A stretch of 64,000 bases of DNA from Phycisphaerales bacterium (GTDB lineage Bacteria; Planctomycetota; Phycisphaerae; Phycisphaerales; UBA1924): assembly GCA_020849105.1 (NCBI GenBank), contig JADLGW010000058.1, positions 124,001 through 188,000 of the forward strand. The letters run 5' to 3'. The position numbers and the translations under genes were made by a program. Below the pieces are notes generated by a model, which saw only the letters and a list, made by a program, of their open reading frames with translations, had not been told where the DNA came from and did not search any database. This document shows positions 33,575 to 44,284 of this stretch, piece after piece (position 1 is the stretch's first letter; the number at the start of each line of letters is the position of its first letter).

Positions 33575-36500
33575 TTATGCGGGCAGCAGGGCATCGTGTA
33601 CAGCGACCGGCTCGAACACGGTTCGGGCGCGGCGCCCGGCCAGCAGGATGTAGATCGACGGCACGACGAACAGTGTGAAGAAGGTGGAGATCGCCATGCC
33701 GCTCACCAGAACGATCCCGATGCTGTTGCGGGCCTCGGCCCCCGCCCCGGTCACCAGCACCAGCGGCAGGTGCCCGAAGATCGTCGCCGCGGATGTCATC
33801 AGGATGGCGCGGAGCCGGGTGCCCGCGGCCTTCTTCACCGCCTCCACCTTGCTCAGGCCCGCTTCCTGCAGGTGGTTGGCGAACTCGACGATCAGGATGC
33901 CGTTCTTGGCGACCAGGCCGACGAGCGTGATCAGCCCGACCTGCGAATAGATATTGATGGTCGTCGCCCCGCTGGCCGTGAAGACCAGCGCGCCCGTGAG
34001 CGCCAGGGGCACGGAGCCCAGCAGCACGATGAAGGGATCGCGGAAACTGCCGAACTGCGCCGCGAGCACCAGGTAGATGATGCCGACGGCAAAGCCCAGC
34101 GTCGAGAGCAGCGTGGCGTTCTCCTTCCGCATCTGCCGGCTCTCGCCCGCGTAGTCGATCGCGTACCCCGCCGGGATGATGCCCCTGGCCGCGGTCTCCA
34201 GGGCCGAGAGCGCCTCCTCCTTGGTCACCCCGGGGGCCACCACGCCGTAGACCTTCGCGGCGTTGCGCTGCTGGAACCGGCTCAGGACCCGCGGCACCGT
34301 CTCTGTGCGCAGGGTGACGAGCGAGCGGAGAGACACGGACCCACCCTTGGGGGTGCGCACCTTGAGTTGGAGAAGTTGCTCGGCGGTGCGGCGGTCCTGG
34401 TCGGCCACCTGCGGGATCACCTTGTAACTGCGACCGTCGTAGTTGAAGCGGTTGACGTAGCCGCCCGAGAGCAGCACCGCCAGGTCCTGCCCCACGTCCG
34501 CCAGGTCCAGGCCCAGGTCCGCCACCTTCCTCCGGTCGATCTCGATTATGGTCTGCGGCAGGTCGATCTTCAGGTCCGAATCCACATACACGAACTTTCC
34601 GCTGCCGTACCCGGCCCCGATGATCTGGTTGACGACCGGCTCCATCTCCGCGGCCTCGTCGGCGCTGGTCACCATCAGTTCCACGTCAAACTGCCCGGCA
34701 CCGGGCAGCGGCGCCGGCCGGATCGCGATCGACCGCAGTTCCTTGATGCCCATCAGTTTGCCGATGATCTCGTTCTGGATCGGCTCCGTCGTCCGGTTGC
34801 GCTGGTCCCAGTCCACGGTCTGGATGCCGCCGAAGCCCCCGCCCATCGCCATCTCCGCCACCTGGAAGAAGAACCGGGCCTCCTTCACCGACATGAACGC
34901 CTCGGCGACCTTCTTGAACCCGCGCACCGTGTAGTCCAGCGTCGCGTCCGGCGCCGTCATCACCGCCGCGAAGACGATCCCCTCGTCCTCGGTCGGTGCC
35001 AGTTCCTTCTTTGAGTGCCGGTACAGCGACGGCGCGAACGCGCAGACCACCACCGCCAGGAGCACGCAGACCCACCAGCCCCGGAGCACGATCCCCAGCA
35101 GCCGCTCGTACCCGTCGTGCAGGCGGTCGAACAGCCGGTTCACCAGCCGCGTGAACCACCCCTCCTTCCCGCCCTCGGGCACCATCCACGCGCTCATGAT
35201 CGGCGACAGCGTCACCGCCACGATCCCGGAGATCACCACCGCCGCGGCGAGCGTGAACGCGAACTCGCGGAACAGCATCCCCGTCAGCCCGCCCTGGAAC
35301 CCGATGGGGGTGTACACCGCGGCCAGCGTGATCGTCATGGACACGACCGGGGCGAAGAGTTCGCGCGCCCCGATCAGCGCCGCCTCGATCCTGCCCTTGC
35401 CCTCGCGGATGTGCCGCTCCACGTTCTCCACGATCACGATCGCGTCGTCGACCACCAGCCCCACCGACAGCACGATCGCCAGGATCGTCAGCAGGTTCAG
35501 CGAGAACCCGAACAGGAGCATCGCGATGCACGCCCCGATGAGCGAGACCGGCATCGCCATCAGCGGCACCAGCACCGTCCGCAGCGACCCCATGAACAGG
35601 AACACCACCAGCGAGACGATCGCGATCGTCTCCATCAGCGTCTGCGTGATCTCCTTGATCGCGTGGTCCATGTAGTACGTCCCGTCGTACGCCAGCGTCA
35701 TCTTCACGCTCGCCGGCAGCGACGGTCGCACCTCCTCCAGCCGCTTCTTGAGCGCCGCCGCCACCTCCAGTTCGTTGGCCCGCGGCAGCGGCCACACCGA
35801 CAGCCACACCGCCGGCTGCCCGTTGAAGCCGGCCTCACCGGTCGGCTCCTCGCTGCCCAGTTCGACCCGCGCAATGTCCTTCAGCCGCACGATCGTGCCG
35901 TCCCGCTCCCGCACGATCAGGTCCTCGAACTCGGGCACGGATTTCAGGTCCGTGTCGGTCAGCAGGTCGATCTGCACGTCCCGGCCCTTGGTGTGCCCGA
36001 CCGCCGCCAGGAAGTTGTTCCGCGACAGCGCGTCCCACACCTCCCGCGGCGTGATGTCCACGCTCTCCATCCGCGCCGGCTCCAGCCAGATGCGCATCGC
36101 CAGGTTGCGGGCCCCTTCCACACCCGCCCGCTGCACGCCGTTGATCGTCTGGAGTTCCGGCTGCACCTCCCGGATCAGGTAGTCGTTGAGTTGCATCAGG
36201 CTCAACTGGTCGCTCGTGAAACTGATGTAGAACGTCGCGTACGGCTTGTCCGTGCGCTGGATGTCCACCGACGGCGCCTCGGAGCCCGCCGGCAGCGTGC
36301 TCCGCACCTGGTTCAGCCGGGCGCTGATCTCCGCCAGCGCGTCGTTGCTGTCGTGGTTCAGGCGCAGCCGCACCGTCACCGTGCTGACGCTGGCGCGGCT
36401 GGAACTCTCGATGTAGTCGATCCCGTCGATCGCGGACACCGCCTGCTCGATCGGCGTCGTCACGAACCCGCGGATCGTCTCCGCGCTGGCCCCGACGTAC

Positions 36501-36652
36501 ACCGTCGTGATGACGATCGCGCTGGACTCCAGTCGCGGGTACTGCCGGACCGCCAGCGCATCGATCGAACGCCACCCCACGGCCAGGATGATCAGGTTCA
36601 CCACGATCGCCAGCACCGGCTTGCGGATGAAGATGTCAGTGAACGATCGCAC
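33575..36652 (-). CDS. RND (HAE1-type) efflux pump, inner-membrane transporter
   Basis: The pump has 12 predicted helices and two large periplasmic loops. The first helix carries FIRKPVLAIVVNLIILAVG; TM4 carries the paired aspartates for proton relay in LSVGLVVDDAIVIVENVERH. The second half repeats the fold (VGLITLVGLVAKNGILIVEF). Length 1025 aa is typical. Start GTG 36652 has GGGGAG 8 nt upstream; other upstream codons are less likely. Together with the adaptor and outer-membrane factor it forms a tripartite exporter of drugs or toxic organics driven by protons. Confidence 0.93.
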   Translation of the reverse strand: MRSFTDIFIRKPVLAIVVNLIILAVGWRSIDALAVRQYPRLESSAIVITTVYVGASAETIRGFVTTPIEQAVSAIDGIDYIESSSRASVSTVTVRLRLNHDSNDALAEISARLNQVRSTLPAGSEAPSVDIQRTDKPYATFYISFTSDQLSLMQLNDYLIREVQPELQTINGVQRAGVEGARNLAMRIWLEPARMESVDITPREVWDALSRNNFLAAVGHTKGRDVQIDLLTDTDLKSVPEFEDLIVRERDGTIVRLKDIARVELGSEEPTGEAGFNGQPAVWLSVWPLPRANELEVAAALKKRLEEVRPSLPASVKMTLAYDGTYYMDHAIKEITQTLMETIAIVSLVVFLFMGSLRTVLVPLMAMPVSLIGACIAMLLFGFSLNLLTILAIVLSVGLVVDDAIVIVENVERHIREGKGRIEAALIGARELFAPVVSMTITLAAVYTPIGFQGGLTGMLFREFAFTLAAAVVISGIVAVTLSPIMSAWMVPEGGKEGWFTRLVNRLFDRLHDGYERLLGIVLRGWWVCVLLAVVVCAFAPSLYRHSKKELAPTEDEGIVFAAVMTAPDATLDYTVRGFKKVAEAFMSVKEARFFFQVAEMAMGGGFGGIQTVDWDQRNRTTEPIQNEIIGKLMGIKELRSIAIRPAPLPGAGQFDVELMVTSADEAAEMEPVVNQIIGAGYGSGKFVYVDSDLKIDLPQTIIEIDRRKVADLGLDLADVGQDLAVLLSGGYVNRFNYDGRSYKVIPQVADQDRRTAEQLLQLKVRTPKGGSVSLRSLVTLRTETVPRVLSRFQQRNAAKVYGVVAPGVTKEEALSALETAARGIIPAGYAIDYAGESRQMRKENATLLSTLGFAVGIIYLVLAAQFGSFRDPFIVLLGSVPLALTGALVFTASGATTINIYSQVGLITLVGLVAKNGILIVEFANHLQEAGLSKVEAVKKAAGTRLRAILMTSAATIFGHLPLVLVTGAGAEARNSIGIVLVSGMAISTFFTLFVVPSIYILLAGRRARTVFEPVAVHDALLPA

Positions 36653-36722
36653 GCACACGGCTCCCCGCGCCCAGGAGGCGCCTGACCACAAACCCGCTCG
36701 CCCTTCGGTTCCCCCGCGGCCC

Positions 36723-37964
36723 CTACTGGCGCCCGTCGCCGGCCGAGGCCTCCTTGCCGCCGCCGTCCTCGGGCGGCGGGGCGCCCCCCGGCGGGGCCAT
36801 CATCACCTTCGCCCCGTCACGCAGTTTGAACGAACCGGCCCCCGCGACCCGCTCACCCGGCGACAGCCCCTTGGCCACCACGATGTCCTCGCCGATTGTT
36901 TCCGCCAGCGTCACAAAGCGCTGGTGCGCCCGCGCCTCGCCCTTGTCATCGGGCGCGATCACGAAAACGGAGTTTCCGTAGGCCGCGCGGTGCACCGCCA
37001 TCCGCGGCACCACCACCACCTGCCGCGGCGCTTCGATCGGCACCCGCACCTGCACGAACATCCCGGGCACCAGCGTCCCGCCGGGGTTGTCCACGATCGA
37101 CCGCACACGCAGGTTCCGCGTGTCAAGGCTCACCACCGCATCCACGGCCACCACCTCGATCTTCACCGGGTCCGGACCCAGCAGCGGGGCGCTCGCCATC
37201 ACCGCCGTCCCGACCTTGACCCGCGACGCGTACTCCTGCGGCACCGCGAAGTCGAGGTAGATCGTGTCCGTCAGTTCCTGCAGCGCCACCACCTCGCTCC
37301 CCTCCGCAAGGTACTGGCCCTCGTTCACCGTCCGCATCCCGGCGCGAGACCGGAACGGGGCCGCGATCGTGAGTTTCGCCAGGTGCGCCTCGGCCTGGGC
37401 CACGTGCGCCCTGGCCTGGTCGACCTCCGCGGCCCACCTGCCGCCGTCGGCCTTCGCGGTCTCGAGTTTCGTCCGCGCACGGTCCACCTCCATCTCGGCC
37501 ACCGCGCGCGACTCGACGCCCGTCAGCCGCCCCAGTTCAGCCTCCGCGAGCGCCACCTGCGACTCGGACTGAGTGACGTTGGCCTCCGCCACGCGCACCG
37601 CCGCCCTCATCGCCGCCAGGTCGGCCCGGGCCGTCGTGTCGTCCAGGCGCAGGAGCACCTGGCCCTCCTCGATGACCCCGCCCGATTGAAACCCGACGAA
37701 CGTGACCACCCCCGCCACCTCGTTGCGCACCGTTACCGCCCGGATCGGGAACACTGTGCCGACAAGGTCCGCCGTCGGCTGCCACGACTCCTCGTGTGCA
37801 TCCACGATCTCCACGGCCTCCGCCGGCTCGAACACCGCCGCCTGCACGGGCGGCCCGGACCCGCCGAACAGGTACCGCCGTTCCATGTAGGCGAGCACCG
37901 CCAGCGCGTTGGCAATGAGAACCGCCACGATGAAGACCGCGATCACCTTCCCCCGCTTCTTCAT
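36723..37964 (-). CDS. RND adaptor (membrane fusion protein, HlyD-like)
   Basis: An N-terminal anchor helix (VIAVFIVAVLIANALAVLA) precedes a lipoyl-type beta domain (RNEVAGVVTFVGFQSGGVIEE). A helical hairpin (TARADLAAMRAAVRVAEANV) and beta-barrel (DFAVPQEYASRVKVGTAVMA) follow. The C-terminus is Gly/Pro-rich. Its ATG overlaps the TetR stop by 4 nt (ATGA), so repressor and adaptor are co-translated. It links pump and channel across the periplasm. Confidence 0.92.
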   Translation of the reverse strand: MKKRGKVIAVFIVAVLIANALAVLAYMERRYLFGGSGPPVQAAVFEPAEAVEIVDAHEESWQPTADLVGTVFPIRAVTVRNEVAGVVTFVGFQSGGVIEEGQVLLRLDDTTARADLAAMRAAVRVAEANVTQSESQVALAEAELGRLTGVESRAVAEMEVDRARTKLETAKADGGRWAAEVDQARAHVAQAEAHLAKLTIAAPFRSRAGMRTVNEGQYLAEGSEVVALQELTDTIYLDFAVPQEYASRVKVGTAVMASAPLLGPDPVKIEVVAVDAVVSLDTRNLRVRSIVDNPGGTLVPGMFVQVRVPIEAPRQVVVVPRMAVHRAAYGNSVFVIAPDDKGEARAHQRFVTLAETIGEDIVVAKGLSPGERVAGAGSFKLRDGAKVMMAPPGGAPPPEDGGGKEASAGDGRQ

Positions 37965-38608
37965 CGACGACCTCCCGGCTTCAACCGCGCACTCCCCGCC
38001 GTGCCTCCGCGCTTCCGCGCCGCCACCCTTCGGCCCTTCGGCCGGCCGGCCCCCGGCGCCGGCAGCAGCGGCTCCAGAACCAGCCGAATCCGGTTCATCA
38101 GTTGCTGGTCGACGGGCCGCAGCCCGAGCACCCGGTACAGCCACAATCCGTCCATCGCCGCCACGACCGTTTCCCCCACACCGGGCGGCAGGCCGTCCGC
38201 GGCCAGGCGATCGCGGAGGTCACTGTAGACCGCGCGCATCGGCTCGATCAGCGCGGGGTTCTGCGCCAGCGCCGCGAAGACCGCCGACGAACTGCGCTGG
38301 CACTGCTCCGTCCACGCTTCCGCGTCGGACAGGTGGGACAGCAGCGTCCGCGCCATGCGCCCCGGCCCCGCCGCGGCGCACTCGTAGGCACGCGTCGAGC
38401 ACGCACGCCAGTTCTCCGCGCACCGCGTCACCAGCCCCTCGACCAGCCGGTCCTTCGTGTGATAGTGATGGAGCAGCCCGCCCTTGCTCATCCCCGCTTC
38501 CGCGGCCACAGCATCCAGCGTCAGGTTCGCGATGCCCTGCCGCACCACCACCGCCTCGGCGGCGTCGAGCACGCGGTCCCTCAGGGTGGCGGCGGTCTCC
38601 CGGGTCAC
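37961..38608 (-). CDS. TetR-family repressor of the efflux operon
   Basis: The N-terminal HTH is clear (ANLTLDAVAAEAGMSKGGLL, then HYHTKDRLVEGLV). The C-terminal ~140 residues are a helical ligand-binding domain. The end is Arg-rich. The start is GTG 38608. It is the first gene of the operon, so it most likely autoregulates the whole set and is relieved by a pump substrate. No operator palindrome was resolved in the 60 nt upstream. Confidence 0.88.
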   Translation of the reverse strand: MTRETAATLRDRVLDAAEAVVVRQGIANLTLDAVAAEAGMSKGGLLHHYHTKDRLVEGLVTRCAENWRACSTRAYECAAAGPGRMARTLLSHLSDAEAWTEQCQRSSSAVFAALAQNPALIEPMRAVYSDLRDRLAADGLPPGVGETVVAAMDGLWLYRVLGLRPVDQQLMNRIRLVLEPLLPAPGAGRPKGRRVAARKRGGTAGSARLKPGGRR

Positions 38609-38668
38609 GGGGCGAACAATACCGTCCGGACGGTCGGAGTCAACCCCCTCCGGGGCTCCGGCCTCCCC

Positions 38669-40072
38669 TCACCCCGCCCGCAGTTCAGCCAGGATCGCGT
38701 CCACGTTCTTCTTCGCGTCGCCGAACAGCATCACCGTGTTCTCACGGAAGAACAGCGGGTTCTCCACCCCCGCGTACCCGCTCGCCATCCCCCGCTTCAT
38801 CACCACCACCGTCCGCGCCTTCCACACCTCCAGCACCGGCATCCCCGCGATCGGGCTCGCCGGGTCGTCCTGGGCGCTCGGGTTCACGATGTCGTTGGCC
38901 CCGATCACCAGCACGGTGTCCGTCTCCGGCAGCGTGCCGTTGACCTCCTCCATCTCGTGCACGATGTCGTAGGGGATCGACGCCTCCGCCAGCAGCACGT
39001 TCATATGCCCCGGAAGGCGCCCCGCCACCGGGTGGATCGCGAATCGCACCTCCACGCCGCGGTCGCGCAGCAGCCGCGTGATCTCCGCCAGCGAGTGCTG
39101 CGCCTGCGCCACCGCCATCCCGTACCCCGGCACGATCACCAGCGACCGGGTCCGCCGCAGCAGGTCCGCCGTCCCGGCCGCGCTGATCTCGCGCACCGGG
39201 CCCGCGGCCGTGCCCCCGGCGCCGCCGGAGACCGCCCCGCCCTCGGTCCCGAATCCGCCCAGGATCACGCTCAGAAACGAACGGTTCATGCCCCGGCACA
39301 TGATGTAACTCAGGATCGCGCCGCTGCTGCCCACCAGCGCGCCCGTGATGATCAGCAGGTCGTTGTCCAGCATGAACCCGGCCGCCGCCGCCGCCCACCC
39401 GGAGTAACTGTTCAGCATGGACACCACGACGGGCATGTCCGCCCCGCCGATCGCCATGACAAAGTGCGCACCCAGCAGCCCCGTGAGCCCGGTGGCTGCC
39501 AGCACCCACACCAGGCCCTCGGCCCCCGGCGCACGGCAGAACCACACGCCCAGCACCGCCGATGCCGCGACGAGCGCCAGGTTGATCGCGTGCCGCCCCG
39601 GCAGCATCACCGGCCTGCCGGAGATCACTCCCTGCAACTTGCCCCACGCCACCACGGACCCGGTGAACGTGACCGATCCGATGCACACCCCGGCGTAGGT
39701 CTCCACCAGGTGCAGGATGCGCTCCGCCCCGGAACCGCTGTGCCCGGGCCCGAGGTACGTCGCCAGGCCGACCAGCACCGCCGCGGCGCCCACGAAACTG
39801 TGCAGGATCGCGACGAGCTGCGGCATCGCCGTCATCCTCACCCGCGACGCCACCACCGCCCCGATCGCCGCCCCGGGGACCAGCGCCGCGGCGAGCATCC
39901 ATGTGCCCCCGGACCCGCGGAGCGCCGCCGTCGCCATCAGCGCGATCAGCATCCCGACCACGCCCAGCATGTTGCCCGTCCGCGCCGTCTCCTGGCTGGA
40001 CAGACGCCCCAGGCACAGGACGAACAGCGCCGCGGCGGCGATGTACGCGGCGGTGACGATCTCCGTGGGCAC
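38669..40072 (-). CDS. pntB: PntB, NAD(P) transhydrogenase beta subunit
   Basis: PntB is the NADP(H)-binding and proton-translocating part of transhydrogenase. It has about nine helices ([20 protein letters not shown] onward). Domain III follows, with [15 protein letters not shown] as the NADP Rossmann motif and [20 protein letters not shown], a strong family signature. GTG 40072 follows AGGAGGT, two bases after the pntA stop. Length 467 aa is typical. Confidence 0.95.
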   Translation of the reverse strand: MPTEIVTAAYIAAAALFVLCLGRLSSQETARTGNMLGVVGMLIALMATAALRGSGGTWMLAAALVPGAAIGAVVASRVRMTAMPQLVAILHSFVGAAAVLVGLATYLGPGHSGSGAERILHLVETYAGVCIGSVTFTGSVVAWGKLQGVISGRPVMLPGRHAINLALVAASAVLGVWFCRAPGAEGLVWVLAATGLTGLLGAHFVMAIGGADMPVVVSMLNSYSGWAAAAAGFMLDNDLLIITGALVGSSGAILSYIMCRGMNRSFLSVILGGFGTEGGAVSGGAGGTAAGPVREISAAGTADLLRRTRSLVIVPGYGMAVAQAQHSLAEITRLLRDRGVEVRFAIHPVAGRLPGHMNVLLAEASIPYDIVHEMEEVNGTLPETDTVLVIGANDIVNPSAQDDPASPIAGMPVLEVWKARTVVVMKRGMASGYAGVENPLFFRENTVMLFGDAKKNVDAILAELRAG

Positions 40073-40074
40073 GC

Positions 40075-41646
40075 CTACCTCCTGAACATCGCCAGCATCC
40101 GGCCCGTCACGAGGAAGCCACCCGCGATGTTCACCGTCGCGATGAACACCGCCAGCGCCCCCAGGATCACCGTCGCCGACGCCGGCGCCCCGCCCAGTTG
40201 CAGCATCCCGCCGATCAGGATGATCCCGCTCACCGCGTTCGTCACGCTCATCAGCGGCGTGTGCAGCGCGGGCTTCACGTTCCACACCACCTGCCACCCC
40301 ACGAAGCACGCCAGCACGAACACCGTGAAGTGCGACATGAACGACGCCGGCGCCACAGCCCCCAGCCCGATCAGCCCAGCGCCCGCCGCCGCAAGCCACA
40401 GCATGCCGCCCGATCCCGACGCCGCCGCCCCGGCGTGTCCGCGCGACGCCGCGCCGGACGCGGCCCGGACCTCCGCGGCTACGCCGGGCTCCGGAGGGGG
40501 CGGGGGCACGGACGGCGCCGGGGCCGGCCAGGTGACCTGCCCCTCGTGCGTCGCCAGCGCCCCGCGAACCACCTCGTCCTTCAGGTCGATCCGCACCGTC
40601 CCGTCCTTCAGCACCGCCTCGACCAGCGCCGCCGCCGTCGATCCGAACATCTGGCTGGCAAGGCTCGGCATCCGGCTCGGCAGGTCCGTGTACCCGATGA
40701 TGGTGACGCCCTTGTGCACCACGATCCCGCCGGGCTGGGTCAGCGCACAGTTCCCGCCCTGTTCCGCCGCAAGATCCACGATCACCGACCCCGGCCGCAT
40801 GCTCTCCACCATCCCCGCCGTGATCAGTCGCGGCGCTGCCTTCCCCGGCACCAGCGCCGTCGTCACGATGATGTCCACCTCCATCGCCTGCGCGGAGAAC
40901 AACGCCATCTCCGCCTGCAGGAACGCGTCGGACATCGTCTTGGCGTACCCGCCGGTGCCCTCGCCCTCCTCCTTGACATGCACCTCCAGGAACTCCGCCC
41001 CCAGGCTCCGCACCTGGTCCCTCGTCGCCGGACGCGGGTCGAACGCCCGCACCACCGCCCCCAGCCCCCGGGCGGTGCCCACCGCCGACAGGCCCGCCAC
41101 GCCCGCACCGATCACCAGCACCTTCGCGGGCTCCACCTTCCCCGCCGCCGTGATCTGTCCGCCGAAGAACCGCCCGAAATGGGCCGCCGCCTCCACAATC
41201 GCCCGGTACCCGGCGATGTTGGCCATGGCCGACAACGCATCCATCGTCTGCGCCCGCGAGATCCGCGGCACGCAGTCCATCGCCAGGGTCGTTACACGCC
41301 GCGCCGCCAGCCGGTCCAGCAGGCTCTTGTGCTGCGACGGCCAGATGAAGCCGACCAGCACCGCACCCACCCGCAGCAGGTCGGCCTCGTGCACACCCAG
41401 TTCGGCGTGCTCCTCCGGCGGGCGCACCTTCAGCACGAGGTCCGCCCCCTCCCACACCTCGCGGACCGCCGCCGCCACCACCGCCCCGGCCTCCGCGTAC
41501 TCCGCATCGCTGAAACCAGCGGCCTCCCCCGCCCCCGACTGCACGGCGACATCCAGCCCCATCCGCTTCAGGCGGATCACCGTCTGCGGAGTCGCCGCCA
41601 CCCGCCGCTCACCGGTGTGAATCTCCTTCGGGATCGCGATCCGCAT
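40075..41646 (-). CDS. pntA: PntA, NAD(P) transhydrogenase alpha subunit (alpha1 and alpha2 fused)
   Basis: PntA binds NAD(H) and, with PntB, couples hydride transfer to proton movement, mainly to make NADPH. The alanine-dehydrogenase-like domain I starts [17 protein letters not shown], with [20 protein letters not shown] as its Rossmann loop. After a linker (about residues 390-430), four helices form the alpha2 membrane part ([33 protein letters not shown]). Some bacteria split this into two genes; here it is one protein of 523 aa. Confidence 0.95.
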   Translation of the reverse strand: MRIAIPKEIHTGERRVAATPQTVIRLKRMGLDVAVQSGAGEAAGFSDAEYAEAGAVVAAAVREVWEGADLVLKVRPPEEHAELGVHEADLLRVGAVLVGFIWPSQHKSLLDRLAARRVTTLAMDCVPRISRAQTMDALSAMANIAGYRAIVEAAAHFGRFFGGQITAAGKVEPAKVLVIGAGVAGLSAVGTARGLGAVVRAFDPRPATRDQVRSLGAEFLEVHVKEEGEGTGGYAKTMSDAFLQAEMALFSAQAMEVDIIVTTALVPGKAAPRLITAGMVESMRPGSVIVDLAAEQGGNCALTQPGGIVVHKGVTIIGYTDLPSRMPSLASQMFGSTAAALVEAVLKDGTVRIDLKDEVVRGALATHEGQVTWPAPAPSVPPPPPEPGVAAEVRAASGAASRGHAGAAASGSGGMLWLAAAGAGLIGLGAVAPASFMSHFTVFVLACFVGWQVVWNVKPALHTPLMSVTNAVSGIILIGGMLQLGGAPASATVILGALAVFIATVNIAGGFLVTGRMLAMFRR

Positions 41647-41737
41647 CGTGCCGCTCCCAGCCCTCCCCGATTCGTCAGGGGCAAGAGGGTAGCCGGGGTC
41701 GTGCCACCACCCGCACAGGCCCGCCCGGCGGTCACCC

Positions 41738-44284
41738 TCATGTCGCAGCGGCGCTCGGAAGGGTGCCCGCCGACGCGGCGATGCCCCGCCACGGGTCCGG
41801 CGGGTCGGACGCGAGCCGTCGCAGCACCGACGGCACGCTGAACGCCGACGCGGAGTCGAGGCCCGGCAGTTCATCCCAGGCCACCGGCAGCGCCACCGGT
41901 CCGCCCGGACGCGCCCGCGTGCTGTACGGAGCGATCGCCGTCGCCCCGCGAACGTTGCGCAGGTAATCGATGAAGGTCCGGCCCCGGCGGTTGGACGCCC
42001 CGGGCACCGCTACGAAGCGCCGCGCCGCGATCCTGACCATCGCTTCCGCCGCGGCCTTGCAGAACACCCTGGCCTGTCCCCATGTGTGCCCGGCCTTCAG
42101 GGGCACCACGACGTGAACCCCTTTCCCGCCCGATACCCGCGCAAAGCCGGTCAGTGCCGCCTGCGCGAGCGCCTCCCGCACCATGAGCGCGCCGTCCACC
42201 GTCTGTCTCCACGAGACTCCCGCCCCCGGGTCCATGTCGAAGATCAGCCGATCCGGGGCCTCCACCGCATCCGCCCGAGCCCCCCACGGGTGAAACTCCA
42301 GCACGTTCATCTGCACCAGCCCCAGCAACCCATCGAGGTCCCGGATGCACAGGTGCCGCACCATTGTGCCCCGGCCGTCCGGCACCTCGACGCTGCCGAC
42401 CGCCGCGGGCATCCCCTTGGCAGGGTGTTTCTGGAAGAACATCTTGCCGCCCTCCCCGTCGGGGCAGCGGAGGATCGACAGGGGACGATCCGCGACGTGC
42501 GGCAGCATGCGCGGGCCGACCGCCTCGTAATACTCCACAACCTGACGCTTCGTCAGCGCATAGCCCGCCCCCCTGTCGGGATAGACAACCCGGTCGAGGT
42601 TGGTGAACTGCGGGGCAGCCGCGCCGGCCGCGGCCTTGTGCGGCGCAGCCGTCCGGCTCACCCGAGACCTCTTGCGGGGGGCAGGCGTCCCGCCGCGGGC
42701 CGGCGAACCAGTTCGTGGCCCCCGCACCGCATCCCGCCCCACCGCGCGCGCGTCCACGTCGTCGCGCAAACCCCGGAACGACGGGTGCCGGATGACACCG
42801 TCGCCGGTCCAGTTGCCGAACCGCACCTGCGCCACCAGGTCCGGCCGCACCCACGTCACGCCGCGGGCCTCGGCCCCGGTGGGCGGGTCCGCGAACGGCG
42901 GCGTTGCCCGCACCCGTGTCTTCAACTGCGCGGCCAGTTTCCTCAGGGTCTCGGTGCTGAACCCGGAGCCGACCTTCCCCGCGAAGCGCAGCCCGCCATC
43001 CTCGTAATAGCCCACCAGCAGCGCCCCGAACTGCTCGCGCGTCCCCTCCGGCGCGCTGAACCCGCCGATCACGAACTCCTGCTGGTTGAAGCACTTGACC
43101 TTCACCCAACTCGGTGCCCGCGATTGCGTGTAGGCCGCGCCCCGTCGCTTCGAGACAATCCCTTCGAGGCCCGCCTCGCACGCACGCCCGAACGCCGCAG
43201 CCCCGCCGCCCGCCACATGCTCGCTGTACCGCAGCCGCCCGTCCTGGCGCGGCCCGATCAGGTCCGCCAGCAGCGCTCGCCGCCGTTCCAGCGGCGACCC
43301 GGTCAGGTCGAACCCGTCGCACCACGGCAGGTCGAACGCCATGTACACAATCGACGGCGACCGCCCCATGTGGATCGCGTTCTGCAGCGCCTGGAAGTCG
43401 CTCACGCCGCGCGTGTCCAGCAGCACCGCCTCACCGTCGAGTACGGCGTCGACTCCCAGCCGCTCCTTCACAGCCGCCACGATCCCCGGCACCTTGGCCG
43501 TCCAGTCCAGCCCCCCGCGGCTCAGGACCGTGACCCTCTCGCCCCTGCGGAATACCAGCAGCCGGTACCCGTCGAACTTCACCTCGTGCAGCCATTCCTC
43601 ACCCTCTGGTGCCCGTTCCGCGGCCACCGCCAGTTGCGGCTTGATCCCCGCCGGCATCTTCGCCGCTCGGGCGCCCATGAGAGACGCCGCCGACACCCGC
43701 TCCGGGGGGGTCGGCCGGGCCACCACCGGGGCTCCCGCAGCGATCTCGTCCATTGTCCGGCCGGTGGTCACGCTGGTCCCGAAGGTCTCCGCGTGTACCC
43801 CCGCGCTCGCCTCCCGATCCTTCTCCTTGATCAGCAGCCACTGGGGCTGCCTGGCAGGCCGCGAGGTCCGCACCAGCACCCACCGCCCCTTGAGCCGGTG
43901 CCCCTCCAGGTTGAACTTCAGTTCACCATCCCTGAGCGACTTGGCAGGATCGCCCCCGATCGGGCTCCAGCGCCCCTCGTCCCACACCATCACGGTCCCC
44001 GCCCCGTACTGCCCCTCGGGTATGACGCCCTCGAACGAGGCGTATCCCACCGGATGGTCCTCCACCTCCACCGCCAGCCGCTTGTCGCGGGGGTCCAGGC
44101 TCGGCCCCTTGGGCACCGCCCAACTCTTCAGCACGTCCCCCACGCGCAGGCGCAGGTCATAGTGCGCGCTCGTCGCGTAGTGCTTCTGCACCACGAACGT
44201 CCGCTCGCCTGCACGCCCCCGCGTGGGCGCCGGCTCCGGCGTGCGACCGAAGTTCCGTTTCGATCGGTACTCCCTCAGGCCCAC
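41738..44284 (-). CDS. ligD: LigD, multidomain DNA ligase for non-homologous end joining
   Basis: The order is phosphoesterase (residues about 25-175; [30 protein letters not shown]), ATP-dependent ligase (about 210-520; [11 protein letters not shown] with nucleotidyl Lys236) and primase-type polymerase (about 570-840; LIFDMDPG with Asp683 and Asp685). All three catalytic parts look intact. The start is GTG 44284, preceded by GGAAGG and overlapping the upstream gene by 10 nt. The linker near 545-570 is Arg/Ala-rich. It processes, fills and seals broken ends, recruited by Ku. Confidence 0.94.
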   Translation of the reverse strand: MGLREYRSKRNFGRTPEPAPTRGRAGERTFVVQKHYATSAHYDLRLRVGDVLKSWAVPKGPSLDPRDKRLAVEVEDHPVGYASFEGVIPEGQYGAGTVMVWDEGRWSPIGGDPAKSLRDGELKFNLEGHRLKGRWVLVRTSRPARQPQWLLIKEKDREASAGVHAETFGTSVTTGRTMDEIAAGAPVVARPTPPERVSAASLMGARAAKMPAGIKPQLAVAAERAPEGEEWLHEVKFDGYRLLVFRRGERVTVLSRGGLDWTAKVPGIVAAVKERLGVDAVLDGEAVLLDTRGVSDFQALQNAIHMGRSPSIVYMAFDLPWCDGFDLTGSPLERRRALLADLIGPRQDGRLRYSEHVAGGGAAAFGRACEAGLEGIVSKRRGAAYTQSRAPSWVKVKCFNQQEFVIGGFSAPEGTREQFGALLVGYYEDGGLRFAGKVGSGFSTETLRKLAAQLKTRVRATPPFADPPTGAEARGVTWVRPDLVAQVRFGNWTGDGVIRHPSFRGLRDDVDARAVGRDAVRGPRTGSPARGGTPAPRKRSRVSRTAAPHKAAAGAAAPQFTNLDRVVYPDRGAGYALTKRQVVEYYEAVGPRMLPHVADRPLSILRCPDGEGGKMFFQKHPAKGMPAAVGSVEVPDGRGTMVRHLCIRDLDGLLGLVQMNVLEFHPWGARADAVEAPDRLIFDMDPGAGVSWRQTVDGALMVREALAQAALTGFARVSGGKGVHVVVPLKAGHTWGQARVFCKAAAEAMVRIAARRFVAVPGASNRRGRTFIDYLRNVRGATAIAPYSTRARPGGPVALPVAWDELPGLDSASAFSVPSVLRRLASDPPDPWRGIAASAGTLPSAAAT

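Noticed and set aside
38102..41620. Very long plus-strand open frame (1172 codons) opposite the TetR and pntAB genes
   Set aside because: It is antisense of three well-recognised genes, rich in Arg/His/Pro and without any motif. High GC makes such shadow frames common.
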